A stretch of 64,000 nucleotides of DNA from Hyphomicrobiales bacterium (GTDB lineage: Bacteria; Pseudomonadota; Alphaproteobacteria; Rhizobiales; JAJFHR01). Each line of letters starts with the position of its first letter. Position 1 is the first letter of the stretch. The stretch covers positions 98,494 to 162,493 of the forward strand of contig JAJFHS010000018.1 in assembly GCA_021775475.1 (NCBI GenBank), in the 5' to 3' direction. A program made the translations under genes and the position numbers. Positions 1-12,159 of the stretch are shown here, piece after piece. The notes beneath the pieces were generated by a model. That model had not been told where the DNA came from. It made no database searches and saw only the letters and a list, made by a program, of their open reading frames with translations.

Positions 1-144
1 AGACCGGCCGCGGTGACGATTTCTCCTGGCCACGGGATTAAGCTTGATCTGCCGAACTATGCGCCCGGCCTTGCCGTTATTCCCATCGATAATCCCGAAG
101 AAGCCAGACATTATGCCAGGTTGCGCAAAACCCGCCCCTACAGG

Positions 145-1449
145 ATGGCCTTGACGATTGGTTTTTGCCTGCTATTGGCGGCGTGTTCGCAACCGCAGAT
201 TTCCGAAAATGTAGCAGAAAGTTCGCAACCCGGCCCTGTTGTGAAAGATACACCGGTAGCCGTTGCAGGCGCAAAGGGTGGGCTTTCCGGTTTTTATACC
301 GCTCTTGCACGTCTTGAAAGTGGCAAGCGTGCACGCCCGGTGGTTGTCGTGCATCTTGGTGACAGCCATATTGCTGCGGACCGCTTTTCCGGTGATTTGC
401 GCCAGCGGTTTCAACGCCGCTTTGGTGATGCCGGTCGCGGACTGGTACAACCGGGCAAGGCTTTTAAATATTTCAATGCTCGTGGTGTCAGCACGCAACA
501 ATCTGATGGCTGGACAGCAGCCAACAGTTTTTTTGACAACACCGGGCCTTATTCACTGACCGGTGTCAGGCTGGAAGTGGCCAGTGCGGGTGAGGTTTTG
601 AAACTGGCGGTGGATAGACCTGGTAGCCAACAGGAAATTGAAGTTGAGTTTTTAAGCGGGCCCAAGGCTGGCTCAATCGAGATCAAGGCAGGTGGTAAAA
701 CCCGAGTACTGGATCTGCGTAATGCAAAAACCCGTATCCAGCGGTTTAAAATCAGGGCTCAGTCAGTGTCGATAAAAACACTGGATGCCCGCCCGGTGGC
801 GGTGCTCGGCTGGAGTTCTTATTCATCAAATCGCGGGCTGCGTTATGTCAGTCTCGGTTTGCCCGGAGCCTCTGTTGACGTTATGGCGCGATGGGATTCT
901 TCGCTGGTGAAAGCGGATTTGAAATATCTCAAACCTGATCTGATTATTCTGGGCTATGGCACAAATGAGGGCTTTAAGGATGATCTGAATGCGGCAGCTT
1001 ATCAGCAGCGTTTTGAAACACTTGCGATTAACTTGAAAAAGGCTGCAAACAATCCATCCCTGCTTGTTCTTGGTGCACCCGATTCGACCAGATTGCCAAA
1101 ATATGCGCGAAAACAGGAAGGCTCGCCTGGATGCAAAGCATTATCACTAGACGAAGTGGCGCAATATTCAACGCTTCTGCAACAAAAATCTCAGCGTCTG
1201 GCGCGTTGGCACGCACCGCCGGGGCTGGCGCGCGTGCGGGCGGCACAAAAGCGCGCTGCACAAAATCTCAACGCAGCTTATTGGGACTGGTCGCAAGCGA
1301 TGGGTGGTGAATGTGGCACTTTTCGCTGGGCACGTGCCAAACCAGCTCTGGCCTATGGGGATAATGTTCATTTTAACGATGCCGGCAGCAAACGCGCGGC
1401 TGTGGCTTTGTACCGGTTCTTGATGAAGGGTTATGGCCAGTTCAGCTAG
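145..1449 (+). CDS. SGNH/GDSL-type lipoprotein, probably linked to polysaccharide O-acetylation
   Basis: ORF 13..1449. Internal Met at 145 begins a lipoprotein signal (MALTIGFCLLLAAC). GDSH and GYGTNE blocks fit an SGNH hydrolase. Followed by an MBOAT gene. Start uncertain. Confidence 0.6.
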   Translation: MALTIGFCLLLAACSQPQISENVAESSQPGPVVKDTPVAVAGAKGGLSGFYTALARLESGKRARPVVVVHLGDSHIAADRFSGDLRQRFQRRFGDAGRGLVQPGKAFKYFNARGVSTQQSDGWTAANSFFDNTGPYSLTGVRLEVASAGEVLKLAVDRPGSQQEIEVEFLSGPKAGSIEIKAGGKTRVLDLRNAKTRIQRFKIRAQSVSIKTLDARPVAVLGWSSYSSNRGLRYVSLGLPGASVDVMARWDSSLVKADLKYLKPDLIILGYGTNEGFKDDLNAAAYQQRFETLAINLKKAANNPSLLVLGAPDSTRLPKYARKQEGSPGCKALSLDEVAQYSTLLQQKSQRLARWHAPPGLARVRAAQKRAAQNLNAAYWDWSQAMGGECGTFRWARAKPALAYGDNVHFNDAGSKRAAVALYRFLMKGYGQFS

Positions 1450-1503
1450 ATTAAGAAAAAAAATTTCTAACAGCTTTTGGTCATATGCAGCGGTGGTGCG
1501 GAG

Positions 1504-2979
1504 ATGCTTTTTCCAACACTAGATTTCGCCCTCTTTTTCATGGTGGTATTTGTCGTCAGCTGGGAATTGCGGCGGCGATTTGAGGCGCGCAAGCTGGTGC
1601 TTTTAGCTGCCAGTTATTTTTTTTACGGCTATTGGGACGTGCGCTTTACCGCTTTGTTGCTGGCAAGCTCTTTGCTCAATTATGCTGCCGGTTATCTGTT
1701 GCAGCGCCATGATGACGAGGGTCGACGCAAACTCATCGTTGGTATTGCTGTTGCCATCAATCTTTCGGTTCTGGGGTTTTTCAAATACTACGGTTTTTTC
1801 ATCGACAGTCTGACCGATGTGCTGGTGCAGTTGAACATTGAGCGCGACCTGCCGTTTTTGGAAATTATCCTGCCTGTTGGCATTTCGTTTTTTACCTTTC
1901 AGGGAATTTCCTACGTCGTTGATGTTTACCGCCGTGACGTTAAAGCTTCAACTTCGCTGGTTGATCTGTGCCTGTATATTTCCTTCTTCCCGCAACTGGT
2001 GGCCGGGCCGATTGTGCGCGCATCAGAGTTTTTACCACAACTTACCGCACCTCCCAGTCTTAGCAAAAGGCAGATTGGCATAGGGGTTGCGCTTATTTTG
2101 GCGGGCCTGTTCAAGAAAATGATCATTGCAAATTATCTGGCCACCGAAATTGTCGACAAGGTGTTTTTTGACCCCTCGGTCTATGGAACGGTGGATCTGG
2201 CGGTTGGCGTATATGCCTATGCCATCCAGATTTATTGCGATTTCAGCGGTTATAGTGACATTGCCATCGGCATTGCAGCCCTTCTGGGCTATCGCTTTCA
2301 ACGCAATTTCAATCAGCCCTACCGGGCAACAAGTTTGCGCGATTTCTGGCGGCGCTGGCATATTTCTCTGTCGACATGGTTACGCGACTATCTCTACAAA
2401 CCACTGGGCGGCAGTCGCGGCTCCGGTTTTGCCACCTACCGTAATATATTTTTGACCATGCTGCTTGGCGGCATCTGGCATGGTGCGGCGTGGACATTTA
2501 TATTCTGGGGAATGTTTCACGGTGTTGCCATTGCCGTAGAGCGCTTTGTCGTGCAATTGCAGCCGCAACAAAATTATGCCCTTGCCGGTTATGGCGGCGG
2601 GGCAGTTGGACGCGTGCTGGAACTGAGCGATAGTGGCGGTCGGGCCATCGCAGGTTTTGCCGGGTTTTTGCTGACATTCAACCTGGTGTGCTTTTCGTGG
2701 ATCCTGTTCAGGTCCCCCGATATGGATACGGTGACGTCACTCTTGCAGGGTCTGGGCACCTGGGGGCAGGGCCCGGAATTGGCCACGCCTTTTATAAGTG
2801 TTCTGGTTTTTGGCACATTGGCCAACCAGTTTTTTCCTGCAAACTGGGTGGAAAAAGCCGGTGTGAAATTGTCGCAACTGGGTGCCATACCCCTCGGGCT
2901 GGTGCTGGGTGCCGGGCTTTTGTTGATTGAAGCGGTTTCACCCGATGGTGTCGCCCCGTTTATTTACTTTCAGTTTTAG
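1504..2979 (+). CDS. MBOAT family O-acyltransferase (AlgI-like)
   Basis: Multi-TM ORF starting MLFPTLDFALFF; contains FFPQLVAGPIVR and DFWRRWHISLSTWLRDYLY...GGIWHGAAWTF typical of AlgI/MBOAT. Confidence 0.9.
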   Translation: MLFPTLDFALFFMVVFVVSWELRRRFEARKLVLLAASYFFYGYWDVRFTALLLASSLLNYAAGYLLQRHDDEGRRKLIVGIAVAINLSVLGFFKYYGFFIDSLTDVLVQLNIERDLPFLEIILPVGISFFTFQGISYVVDVYRRDVKASTSLVDLCLYISFFPQLVAGPIVRASEFLPQLTAPPSLSKRQIGIGVALILAGLFKKMIIANYLATEIVDKVFFDPSVYGTVDLAVGVYAYAIQIYCDFSGYSDIAIGIAALLGYRFQRNFNQPYRATSLRDFWRRWHISLSTWLRDYLYKPLGGSRGSGFATYRNIFLTMLLGGIWHGAAWTFIFWGMFHGVAIAVERFVVQLQPQQNYALAGYGGGAVGRVLELSDSGGRAIAGFAGFLLTFNLVCFSWILFRSPDMDTVTSLLQGLGTWGQGPELATPFISVLVFGTLANQFFPANWVEKAGVKLSQLGAIPLGLVLGAGLLLIEAVSPDGVAPFIYFQF

Positions 2980-2981
2980 GT

Positions 2982-3548
2982 ATGGACATGGGTGCAAAAT
3001 TAACAACCGACACTGATATTGCGATGGGTGAGAAATCCAGCCGTTCAAGACCCAGGCGCAAGATAATCTTGAATACGCCACCCAAATCGAAATCCGAGAC
3101 GTTGCCCATACCAGCCAACCGCCCGAGAAAACGCAATGCGCTTGGGGTTGAGCGTATGGCTAAAATGTTGCCCAAAGCGCCAACGGCTTCACCAACGCGA
3201 CCTATAGTCATAAGCAAATCCCAAAATCACAATGGCTCTGGAGAAGTTGAAACAGCGTGGGGCTGCGACGATCAAAAACAACCTGACGAAAAGGAAACCA
3301 GCCGTAACCGTGGGCGCATGTTCGTGGCAATTCTGGTCGCGACTTTGATGCTCGGGATTTTCAATTCCAGTGCCTTGGTTAACCGGGTAAGAGGTCTGCC
3401 GGCAGGACCGGTTGAGGATCGTATTATCAACGTAGCCGAGGCCTGGCACGGGTGGATGGAAAAAAAGGGCTTAAGCGGTTATATAGATGTTGCTCGTGCT
3501 TACGTGGCCTCGCTGAAAGATAAACGCTGGCGTGATCTAGAGCGGTAG
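2982..3548 (+). CDS. hypothetical protein with one TM segment, third gene of the SGNH/MBOAT cassette
   Basis: ORF starts 3 nt after the MBOAT stop; one hydrophobic segment ([15 protein letters not shown]). 3' end overlaps convergent gltD. Confidence 0.5.
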   Translation: MDMGAKLTTDTDIAMGEKSSRSRPRRKIILNTPPKSKSETLPIPANRPRKRNALGVERMAKMLPKAPTASPTRPIVISKSQNHNGSGEVETAWGCDDQKQPDEKETSRNRGRMFVAILVATLMLGIFNSSALVNRVRGLPAGPVEDRIINVAEAWHGWMEKKGLSGYIDVARAYVASLKDKRWRDLER

Positions 3549-4955
3549 ATCGCTTTTTCCCATTAAGAACCTGTCGACGGAATGGGCGGCCTGACGGCCT
3601 TCGCGTATGGCCCAGACAACGAGGGATTGCCCGCGGCGCATGTCACCGGCGGCAAAGACTTTTGGTCTCGAGGTCTCATAATCGTCAGTATTTGCCGCGA
3701 CATTCTTGCGCCCGTCAAGGTCGAGTTCAAGTTCGGTAATCATGCCTTCGAGAACGGGATGAACGAACCCCATGGCCAGTAAAACCAGATCAGCGGGCAG
3801 ATCAAATTCGGTCCCCGGTACAGGTTCAAATTTTTCATCGACTTCGGTGCCATGAAGCTGGGTCACGTGGCCGTCTTCACCACTGAACGACGTGGTCATG
3901 ACACTGAATTCTCGCGTAGCACCTTCACGTTGTGATGAAGATGTGCGCATTTTTATCGGCCAGTGCGGCCAGGTCAAAGCCTTGTCCTCGTGTTTAGGCG
4001 GGATTGGCATGATCTCCAGTTGAGTGACCGACAGCGCTCCTTGACGAAACGAGGTACCGATGCAATCACTACCGGTATCGCCGCCACCGATAACGACCAC
4101 ATGCTTGCCTGCCGCTGTAATAGGTTGCACATCGCCCAGAGGTTCGTTTGATACCCGGCGGTTTTGTTGTGGCAGAAAGTCCATGGCAAAATGAACGCCG
4201 TTAAGATCGCGGCCTTCAACCGGCAGGTCGCGGGAGACTTCCGCCCCACCGGTGAGCAAAACCGCATCATGAGATTGCTCGAGTTCAGTGGCTGTAATAT
4301 CCACACCCACATGAACCAGCCCGTGAAAAATCACGCCTTCGGCCTTCATCTGCTCAAAGCGGCGGTCGATCAGTTTTTTCTCCATTTTGAAATCAGGAAT
4401 GCCATAGCGCAACAGGCCGCCGGGTTTTGCTTGTTTGTCATAAAGGTTCACATCGTGTCCGGCGCGGGCCAGTTGCTGGGCAGCTGCCATACCGGCGGGT
4501 CCGGCACCAACAATGGCGATTTTTTTGCCGGTCAGTTGCGGCGGAGATTGCGGGTTGATCCAGCTTTGGGCAAAACCTTTATCGACGATGGCACACTCAA
4601 TGGTTTTAATGGTCACCGGGTTATCATTTATGTTCAAAGTGCAGGCAGCTTCACACGGTGCCGGGCAAATGCGACCGGTAAACTCTGGAAAATTGTTGGT
4701 TGAATGCAGGTTGCGACAGGCTTCTTCCCAATCGGATGCATAGACCAGATCATTCCAGTCGGGGATTTGATTGTTGACCGGACAGCCGGTGTGGCAATAG
4801 GGAATGCCGCAATCCATGCAACGAGCGGCCTGGCGGGCAACGTCTGTTTCCGACAGGGGAATGATGAATTCCCGGTAGCTGCGCACACGGTCGGCTGCGG
4901 GTCTGTTGCGTCTTTCCTGACGGTCAATTTCTAGAAAACCGGTAATCTTACCCAT
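3537..4955 (-). CDS. gltD: glutamate synthase (NADPH) small subunit
   Basis: [27 protein letters not shown], dinucleotide-binding motifs; adjacent to gltB. Confidence 0.95.
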   Translation of the reverse strand: MGKITGFLEIDRQERRNRPAADRVRSYREFIIPLSETDVARQAARCMDCGIPYCHTGCPVNNQIPDWNDLVYASDWEEACRNLHSTNNFPEFTGRICPAPCEAACTLNINDNPVTIKTIECAIVDKGFAQSWINPQSPPQLTGKKIAIVGAGPAGMAAAQQLARAGHDVNLYDKQAKPGGLLRYGIPDFKMEKKLIDRRFEQMKAEGVIFHGLVHVGVDITATELEQSHDAVLLTGGAEVSRDLPVEGRDLNGVHFAMDFLPQQNRRVSNEPLGDVQPITAAGKHVVVIGGGDTGSDCIGTSFRQGALSVTQLEIMPIPPKHEDKALTWPHWPIKMRTSSSQREGATREFSVMTTSFSGEDGHVTQLHGTEVDEKFEPVPGTEFDLPADLVLLAMGFVHPVLEGMITELELDLDGRKNVAANTDDYETSRPKVFAAGDMRRGQSLVVWAIREGRQAAHSVDRFLMGKSDLPL

Positions 4956-4957
4956 GA

Positions 4958-7900
4958 TTATTTGCCTCCCCTGATACCGATTGACATGTCCATCGTGGTT
5001 TCAGTCTGTTCCATTTCCTGTAAGGCACGGCGGTATTCAACCGGCATGACCTTGACGAATTTTGTCACCATATCGTCCCAGTTATCAAGGATATGTCTGG
5101 CACGGGACGAGGCTGTGTAATGCATATGATTTTCGATCAGCTGGTGCAGTCTTTCTTCGTCAAACCTGTCCATGTTGCGCGCCAAATCGACGAGCCCATG
5201 GGTTTCAAGATCGCCGCCCTGATGGCCGATTTTTTCCAGACTGTCGTCTTCGGATTCAAGCGGTTCAAGGTCAACCATGGCGAGGTTGCAGCGCTGCTCG
5301 AAGGTTTTATCTTCATCAAGCACGTAAGCAATGCCGCCACTCATGCCGGCAGCAAAGTTGCGCCCGGTGGGGCCGATAACAACGACAATACCGCCGGTCA
5401 TATATTCGCAACCATGATCACCACAGCCTTCAACGACGGCAATGGCACCAGAGTTGCGAACGGCAAAGCGCTCACCGGCGATGCCTTGGAAATAACATTC
5501 GCCGGAAATGGCACCATATAAAACCGTGTTGCCGACAATGATGCTTTTTTCCGGCACGATGCCGCTGTCTGCCGGTGGGCGAACCACCAAACGGCCACCG
5601 CTGAGGCCTTTGCCGACATAATCATTGGCTTCACCTACGAGATTGAGGCTAATGCCTGCGGCGACAAAAGCCCCGAAACTTTGCCCTGCCGTTCCCTTCA
5701 GCGAGATCGAGATTGTGTCTTCGGGCAGGCCTTTGTGACCATATCTTTTTGCCACCTCGCCGGACAGCATGGCACCGGTGGTGCGATCTGAATTTTTGAT
5801 ATCAACCTCGATTTTCACCGGTGTTTTATTCTCCAGCGCTGGCATGGCCTGTTCGATCAGGCTGCGATCAAGCACGGCTTCGAGGCGATGGTTTTGTCGA
5901 CCCGAATTATACAAGTCTGTGGGCTTGTCAAACTCAGGCTTGTGGAACAATTTTGTGAAGTCAAGTCCGTTTGTTTTCCAGTGATCAATGGCTTTGTCTT
6001 TGTCGAGATACTGGTTTTGGCTAACCATTTCCTTAAAAGTTTTAAAACCCATTTCAGCCATTAATTCGCGCACTTCTTCGGCGACAAAGAAGAAGTAATT
6101 GATGACATGTTCGGGCTTGCCGGTGAATTTTGCGCGCAACTCAGGGTCTTGAGTGGCAATGCCGACGGGGCAGGTGTTGAGATGGCATTTGCGCATCATG
6201 ATGCAGCCTGCGGCAATCAAAGGTGCGGTGGCAAAGCCCATTTCATCGGCACCGAGCAAGGCTGCAATAACAACATCGCGGCCGGTTCTCAGACCGCCAT
6301 CGGCCTGAACCGCAATGCGGTCACGCAGGCGATTGATCACCAGAGTCTGCTGGGTTTCGGCAAGACCCAGCTCCCACGGGCTGCCGGCGTGTTTAATTGA
6401 AGTTAAGGGGCTGGCTCCGGTGCCGCCTTCAAAGCCTGAAATGGTGACATGATCGGCGCGTGCCTTTGCCACACCAGCTGCAACCGTGCCGACGCCTACT
6501 TCCGACACCAGTTTTACCGAGATATCGGCTTTTGGATTGGTGTTTTTCAAATCATAAATAAGCTGGGCCAGATCCTCGATGGAATAGATGTCATGATGCG
6601 GCGGTGGTGAGATCAGACCAACACCGGGGGTCGAGTGGCGCACCTTGGCAATGACGGCATCAACCTTGTGTCCGGGCAGTTGCCCGCCTTCGCCGGGTTT
6701 TGCGCCTTGCGCCATTTTAATCTGGATCATGTCGGCATTAACGAGATATTCGGTGGTGACGCCAAAGCGTCCGCTGGCCACTTGCTTGATGGCCGAGCGC
6801 ATATTGTCACCATTGCGTTTGGGCTTGAAGCGGTCGGGTTGTTCACCGCCTTCGCCGGTGTTTGATTTGGCCCCCATACGGTTCATGGCGATGGCTAACG
6901 TGGTGTGGGCTTCACGGCTGATCGAGCCAAAGGACATGGCACCGGTAGCAAACCTCTTGATGATCTCGGCGGCGGGTTCAACCTCGTCCAAAGCTATGGG
7001 TTTGCGTCCGGTTTCATCGGCGTTCCGGATACGAAACAGACCACGCAGTGTCATGAGTTGTTCGTTCTGCTGATTTATTTTATTCGCAAACTCACGATAT
7101 TTCTCCGGCAGATTGGCGCGGACACTGTGCTGTAAGTTAGCAACGGTTTCAGGGGTCCAGGAATGACTTTCGCCGCGTAGGCGATAGGCATATTCGCCAC
7201 CGACATCAAGTGCGTGTTGATAGATCGGTGCTGTACCAAAGGCCTGGGCATGGCGCTCCAATGCCTCTTTGGCGATTTCTTCGAGGCCGACGCCTTCGAT
7301 TAAAGTGTTGGTGCCGGTGAAGTATTTCTCGACAAAGTCGCTTTTGAGGCCGACGGCATCAAAAATCTGCGCACCGCAATAAGACTGATAGGTGGAGATG
7401 CCCATTTTCGACATTACCTTTAAAATGCCCTTGTTGAGCGCCTTTGTGTAGCGGCGATAGACCTGTTCGGTGGTCAGTTCATCATCAAGGCGGGGGCGCA
7501 GGTTTTCAATGGTTTCAAAAGCGAGATAAGGATTGATGGCTTCGGCGCCATAGCCCGCTAGTGTGCAAAAATGGTGAACCTCGCGCGCTTCTCCGGTTTC
7601 AACCACCAGACCCACCGAGGTTCGCAAGCCGGTGCGGATGAGATGATGATGAACGGCAGAAGTCGCCAGCAATGACGGTATGGGGATCCGTTCAGCACTG
7701 ACCAGACGGTCTGACAGGATGATGATATTGAAATTGTCTGTGACTGCTTTTTCAGCCTTTGCACACAAGGTTTCAAGGGCTGGGCCCATGCCTTCAGCAC
7801 CGCGATGGGCACCATAGGTGATGTCGAGGGTGACTGTGCGGAACTGATTATCGGCGATATCGCCAATTTGTCTGATTTTCTCGAGCGCTTCATTCTTTAA

Positions 7901-9676
7901 GATAGGCTGGGAGATTTCCAGTCGCTTGTGGGTGGAGGTGCCTTCAAGGTCAAGCAGATTGGGCCGGGGGCCGATGAACGATACCAGTGACATCACCAGT
8001 TCTTCGCGAATGGGGTCAATCGGCGGGTTGGTGACTTGCGCAAACAATTGCTGGAAATATGAGTGGATCAGTTTTGGTTTTGAAGACAACGGCGCTATGG
8101 GCGTATCGGTGCCCATGGAGCCGACGGCTTCCTGACCGACCATGGCCATAGGAGCGAGCAGAAACTTAAGGTCTTCCTGAGTGTAGCCAAAGGCCTGCTG
8201 GCGATCGAGCAGAGGGATGTTGGAGGCGCGTTGCGATGCACCGGTAACAGGCAGCTCCTTGACCTTGATCTGGGTTGCATCGAGCCATTGGCGATAAGGA
8301 TGCTGGCGGGCGAGATCTGACTTGATTTCTTCATCGGAAATAATGCGTTTTTGCTCAAGATCAATCAGCAGCATTTTGCCCGGTTGCAGCCGCCACTTTT
8401 GCACGATGCGTTTTTCGTCAATCGGCAGTACACCCATTTCAGATGACATAATAACAAGACCATCATCAGTGACGAGATAACGTGCCGGACGCAGGCCGTT
8501 GCGATCAAGGGTGGCACCTATCTGTTTGCCATCGCTGAACGCTACAGCGGCAGGTCCATCCCAGGGCTCCATCAAGGCTGCATGATAGGCATAAAAAGAG
8601 CGGCGTTCTTCATCCATCAAAGGATTGCCGGTCCAGGCTTCGGGGATCAGCATCATCATGGCATGGGCAAGCGAATATCCACCTTGAACCAGAAGTTCGA
8701 GCGCATTGTCAAAACAGGCTGAATCCGACTGGCCTTCGGGAATGAGCGGCCACAGCTTTTCCAGATCATCACCAATAATCTTGGAACTCATGGTGGCATG
8801 GCGTGCTGCCATCCAGTTGACATTACCGCGCACCGTATTGATCTCGCCATTATGGCAGATCATGCGAAACGGCTGGGCCAGACCCCAGGTGGGAAACGTG
8901 TTGGTGGAAAAGCGCTGGTGAATGAGGGCAAAAGCGGATGCTGCACTTTCATCGCGAAGATCGGCATAATAATCAGCCAGCTTATTGCCCATCAACATGC
9001 CCTTGTAGAGAATGGTGCGGCACGACATTGAGGCGGTGTAATAAGTCTCTTTGTCTTCTATGTTGGAGTTGACGATCAACAACCAGGCAACACGACGGAT
9101 GACATATAACAGGAGTTCAAATCTGTCATTGTCCTCAATATCATCGTTGCGACCGATAAAGAGCTGAACATGATCAGGCTCGGTTGGTTTGACCGAATAA
9201 CCCAGAACAGAATTGTCGACGGGAACATTGCGCCATCCCAAAACCTTTTGACCGTGATCGGTGACCGCCTTTTCCAGAATTAATCTGATTTGTGCAGCCG
9301 AATTTTCATTTCTCGGCATGAAAAACATACCGACACCGTATTTGCCCGGCTCCGGCAAATTGAAACCCTCTTTGGCTGTGGCCTTGACCAGGAATTCGTG
9401 TGGTAGTTGCATTAACAGGCCGACGCCGTCTCCGGCTTGCGGATCAGCGCCAACGGCGCCGCGATGTTCAAGATTACACAGCATCTGCAAGCCGTTTTGG
9501 ATAATCTCGTGCTTCTTGCGATTGTGAATGTCGACAATAAAACCAATGCCGCAGGCATCATGCTCGCGGTCAGGATTGTATAATCCTTGCGCCTTTGGTA
9601 GGCCCGGATAACTGGCAACTGGACTAATGCCGGGCGTGAGGGAAGGTCGGTTGTTGTTTTTTGTCGGGTGTTTCAT
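4958..9676 (-). CDS. gltB: glutamate synthase (NADPH) large subunit
   Basis: 1572 aa; [17 protein letters not shown] amidotransferase N terminus, [13 protein letters not shown]-rich C-terminal domain. Confidence 0.96.
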   Translation of the reverse strand: MKHPTKNNNRPSLTPGISPVASYPGLPKAQGLYNPDREHDACGIGFIVDIHNRKKHEIIQNGLQMLCNLEHRGAVGADPQAGDGVGLLMQLPHEFLVKATAKEGFNLPEPGKYGVGMFFMPRNENSAAQIRLILEKAVTDHGQKVLGWRNVPVDNSVLGYSVKPTEPDHVQLFIGRNDDIEDNDRFELLLYVIRRVAWLLIVNSNIEDKETYYTASMSCRTILYKGMLMGNKLADYYADLRDESAASAFALIHQRFSTNTFPTWGLAQPFRMICHNGEINTVRGNVNWMAARHATMSSKIIGDDLEKLWPLIPEGQSDSACFDNALELLVQGGYSLAHAMMMLIPEAWTGNPLMDEERRSFYAYHAALMEPWDGPAAVAFSDGKQIGATLDRNGLRPARYLVTDDGLVIMSSEMGVLPIDEKRIVQKWRLQPGKMLLIDLEQKRIISDEEIKSDLARQHPYRQWLDATQIKVKELPVTGASQRASNIPLLDRQQAFGYTQEDLKFLLAPMAMVGQEAVGSMGTDTPIAPLSSKPKLIHSYFQQLFAQVTNPPIDPIREELVMSLVSFIGPRPNLLDLEGTSTHKRLEISQPILKNEALEKIRQIGDIADNQFRTVTLDITYGAHRGAEGMGPALETLCAKAEKAVTDNFNIIILSDRLVSAERIPIPSLLATSAVHHHLIRTGLRTSVGLVVETGEAREVHHFCTLAGYGAEAINPYLAFETIENLRPRLDDELTTEQVYRRYTKALNKGILKVMSKMGISTYQSYCGAQIFDAVGLKSDFVEKYFTGTNTLIEGVGLEEIAKEALERHAQAFGTAPIYQHALDVGGEYAYRLRGESHSWTPETVANLQHSVRANLPEKYREFANKINQQNEQLMTLRGLFRIRNADETGRKPIALDEVEPAAEIIKRFATGAMSFGSISREAHTTLAIAMNRMGAKSNTGEGGEQPDRFKPKRNGDNMRSAIKQVASGRFGVTTEYLVNADMIQIKMAQGAKPGEGGQLPGHKVDAVIAKVRHSTPGVGLISPPPHHDIYSIEDLAQLIYDLKNTNPKADISVKLVSEVGVGTVAAGVAKARADHVTISGFEGGTGASPLTSIKHAGSPWELGLAETQQTLVINRLRDRIAVQADGGLRTGRDVVIAALLGADEMGFATAPLIAAGCIMMRKCHLNTCPVGIATQDPELRAKFTGKPEHVINYFFFVAEEVRELMAEMGFKTFKEMVSQNQYLDKDKAIDHWKTNGLDFTKLFHKPEFDKPTDLYNSGRQNHRLEAVLDRSLIEQAMPALENKTPVKIEVDIKNSDRTTGAMLSGEVAKRYGHKGLPEDTISISLKGTAGQSFGAFVAAGISLNLVGEANDYVGKGLSGGRLVVRPPADSGIVPEKSIIVGNTVLYGAISGECYFQGIAGERFAVRNSGAIAVVEGCGDHGCEYMTGGIVVVIGPTGRNFAAGMSGGIAYVLDEDKTFEQRCNLAMVDLEPLESEDDSLEKIGHQGGDLETHGLVDLARNMDRFDEERLHQLIENHMHYTASSRARHILDNWDDMVTKFVKVMPVEYRRALQEMEQTETTMDMSIGIRGGK

Positions 9677-10189
9677 ACGTGCAATTACTTCTCATTTATC
9701 GTTTATGCGAGAGACCAAACAGCACCTTTGCGCATCTGGCGGGCGCTGGCCCGTCAGCAGGAGCATGCTGGCAAATACGTCAGCTTGCCATGCAAATTAT
9801 GCCGGAAGCCCGCAGAGGCTGCCTTCGGGCCTGTCCGGTCTTGTGGCTGCGTTTTCGGAAAATAAAACCGTTGGTTTCCGAAATGCGCGCCTTTGGTAGC
9901 GCTATTCTGCCATAGCCTTGAGGCTTGAGCTTTTGGCGTGGGTGGCACCGCAAAAAAAGGACAACAGCGCTGTCCCATTCTTCGTAAACTGCCAGAATTC
10001 TTAATCACATACAAGCCCAAGATGATTGCCGCAAAGGCGCACAGGAAATTTGGCCGGTAAAACAGAGGGCTATTGATTTTTAATTTCGAACGTTGGATAT
10101 TTTATTTGCAGGCTGTTTTCGCCTGGTAATTGCAATGCGTAATTCCATAATTTATCACTGTAGGTGAAGATAATAAAAACCTGTTTCTT

Positions 10190-12157
10190 ATGACGCATAC
10201 AACAGCACCATTTGGCACCTGGCCCTCACCGATAACGCCCGCGAGCGTGGCTGGAAACTCCCGACGATTTGGCGGCCTTCAAATAGGGCATGAGGCTGTC
10301 TACTGGACCGAAGGACGGCCTGAGGAGGCGGGCCGTAGCGTGATTGTGAAATGTGACGGCAATGGCCGCAAAACGGATCTGTTGCCACCTGAGTTTAGTG
10401 CTCGCTCGCGTGTTCATGAGTATGGCGGCGGTGAGTTTAGTGTCTGTAATGACAGGGTTTTCTTCATCAACGACCACGATCAGGATATTTATGAAGCTAT
10501 AGATGGCTGCGTGCCTCAACGCATTACCAATCGCTGTGACTGGCGGTTTTCGGATATGTGCTATGATCAGCACCGCAATCAGTTGTTTGCTATTGCCGAA
10601 CGTCACGATACCGATGACAGGTTGCCGATAAACCTGCTGATCTCTATTGCTTTGGATCAATCTTGTTTGGGCACGATTGCCATTGTTGCCGGGGGCTGCG
10701 ATTTTTACGCCAGCCCGCGCCTCAGTCCGTGTGGCAAGCAGCTTGCCTATCTGTGCTGGGGTTTGCCTCATATGCCGTGGGAGGCAGCGGAATTGTGGCT
10801 GACGAAATCTGATGCACAAGACCATTTTCCATCAGGTGAAAAAATTGCTGGCGGTGGGGGGGAGTGCGTCTTTCAGCCGCAATGGCACAGCGATGGTAGT
10901 CTGATTTTCATCTGGAATAAAAGCGGCTGGGGTAATCTGTATATTTTGCCGTCGGGTTGTTGCGGTGGCGAATCAGTGCCGCTGGTTAATAGCCCGGCAG
11001 AATTTGGCCAGCCCCAATGGGTGTTTGGTATGACGTCTTATGGCCTTGTTGGTGACGACCGGTTGATTGCCCGCTGCTTTAAGGACGGTGCCTTGCATCT
11101 GGGTGTTGTGGATATTCAAACGCGAAAAATGACACCGATAGATATTGCTTTGCACGATGTTGCGGGTATAGAGGCCCTTGTAGCCGATGACACGTGTGCC
11201 TGCATGATTGCGTCTTTCCATCACCGCCCGCCCGCCGTTTGCCGGTTGGATATTGCCAGTGGTGAATTTAGCATATTGCAGACAAGCTCAGATGTTTCGG
11301 TTGCGGAAGAAACCATTTCCGTTGGCGCTCCTGTGACATTTCTCTCAACCGATGGTGAGAAGTGTTACGGCATATATTACCCACCTGCCAATGAGCATTA
11401 CCGTGGTGAAGAAGATGAACTGCCACCGATGATTGTCTCGGCCCATGGCGGACCAACGGCGATGGCGGATCGCGGCCTGAAGTTAAAAATACAATATTGG
11501 ACCTCGCGCGGCTTTGCCTTTTTTGATGTGGATTACACCGGAAGTTTTGGCTATGGCGCTGATTATCGCCGTGCACTTGATGGTCATTGGGGCGTGCGCG
11601 ATGTGGAAGATGTTATCGCTGGTGCTTGTGGTCTGGCGGCGGCGGGAAAAGCTGATGCAAAGAGATTGCTGATTTCAGGCAGCAGTGCCGGGGGCTACAC
11701 GGTGTTGTCAGCGTTGGTCAACAGCGATGTGTTTGCTGCCGGTGCTGCATATTATGGTATCTCTGATATGTCAAAATTGCAGGAAACCACACATAAATTT
11801 GAGTACGGCTACATTGACACGCTAATGGGTACAACGCCGGATACCAGACCCAAAATTTTTGCGACAAGGTCTCCTATTTGTAATGCTGACAAGATTACGT
11901 CGCCGGTGATCTTTTTTCAGGGCGCCGATGATCGCGTTGTACCGCGCGAACAATCCAGAGCGATGGCCGAAAGCCTTGATAGAAATGGTGTGCCGGTGGT
12001 TTATGTTGAATTTGCGGGCGAGGGGCACGGTTTCAGGAACGCGCAAAATATTGAGGCTGCCCTGGAAAGCGAGTATGCTTTTTATGTTCGAATTCTGGGC
12101 ATAGCCGTTTCACACAAATTACCGGACTTGAAGATTTTGAATTTTGGGGGTGCGTAA
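10190..12157 (+). CDS. S9 family prolyl oligopeptidase-type peptidase
   Basis: C-terminal alpha/beta hydrolase with GSSAGGYT nucleophile elbow, HGGPT, and GEGHGF histidine motif; N-terminal beta-propeller-like region. Confidence 0.9.
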   Translation: MTHTTAPFGTWPSPITPASVAGNSRRFGGLQIGHEAVYWTEGRPEEAGRSVIVKCDGNGRKTDLLPPEFSARSRVHEYGGGEFSVCNDRVFFINDHDQDIYEAIDGCVPQRITNRCDWRFSDMCYDQHRNQLFAIAERHDTDDRLPINLLISIALDQSCLGTIAIVAGGCDFYASPRLSPCGKQLAYLCWGLPHMPWEAAELWLTKSDAQDHFPSGEKIAGGGGECVFQPQWHSDGSLIFIWNKSGWGNLYILPSGCCGGESVPLVNSPAEFGQPQWVFGMTSYGLVGDDRLIARCFKDGALHLGVVDIQTRKMTPIDIALHDVAGIEALVADDTCACMIASFHHRPPAVCRLDIASGEFSILQTSSDVSVAEETISVGAPVTFLSTDGEKCYGIYYPPANEHYRGEEDELPPMIVSAHGGPTAMADRGLKLKIQYWTSRGFAFFDVDYTGSFGYGADYRRALDGHWGVRDVEDVIAGACGLAAAGKADAKRLLISGSSAGGYTVLSALVNSDVFAAGAAYYGISDMSKLQETTHKFEYGYIDTLMGTTPDTRPKIFATRSPICNADKITSPVIFFQGADDRVVPREQSRAMAESLDRNGVPVVYVEFAGEGHGFRNAQNIEAALESEYAFYVRILGIAVSHKLPDLKILNFGGA

Positions 12158-12159
12158 AT

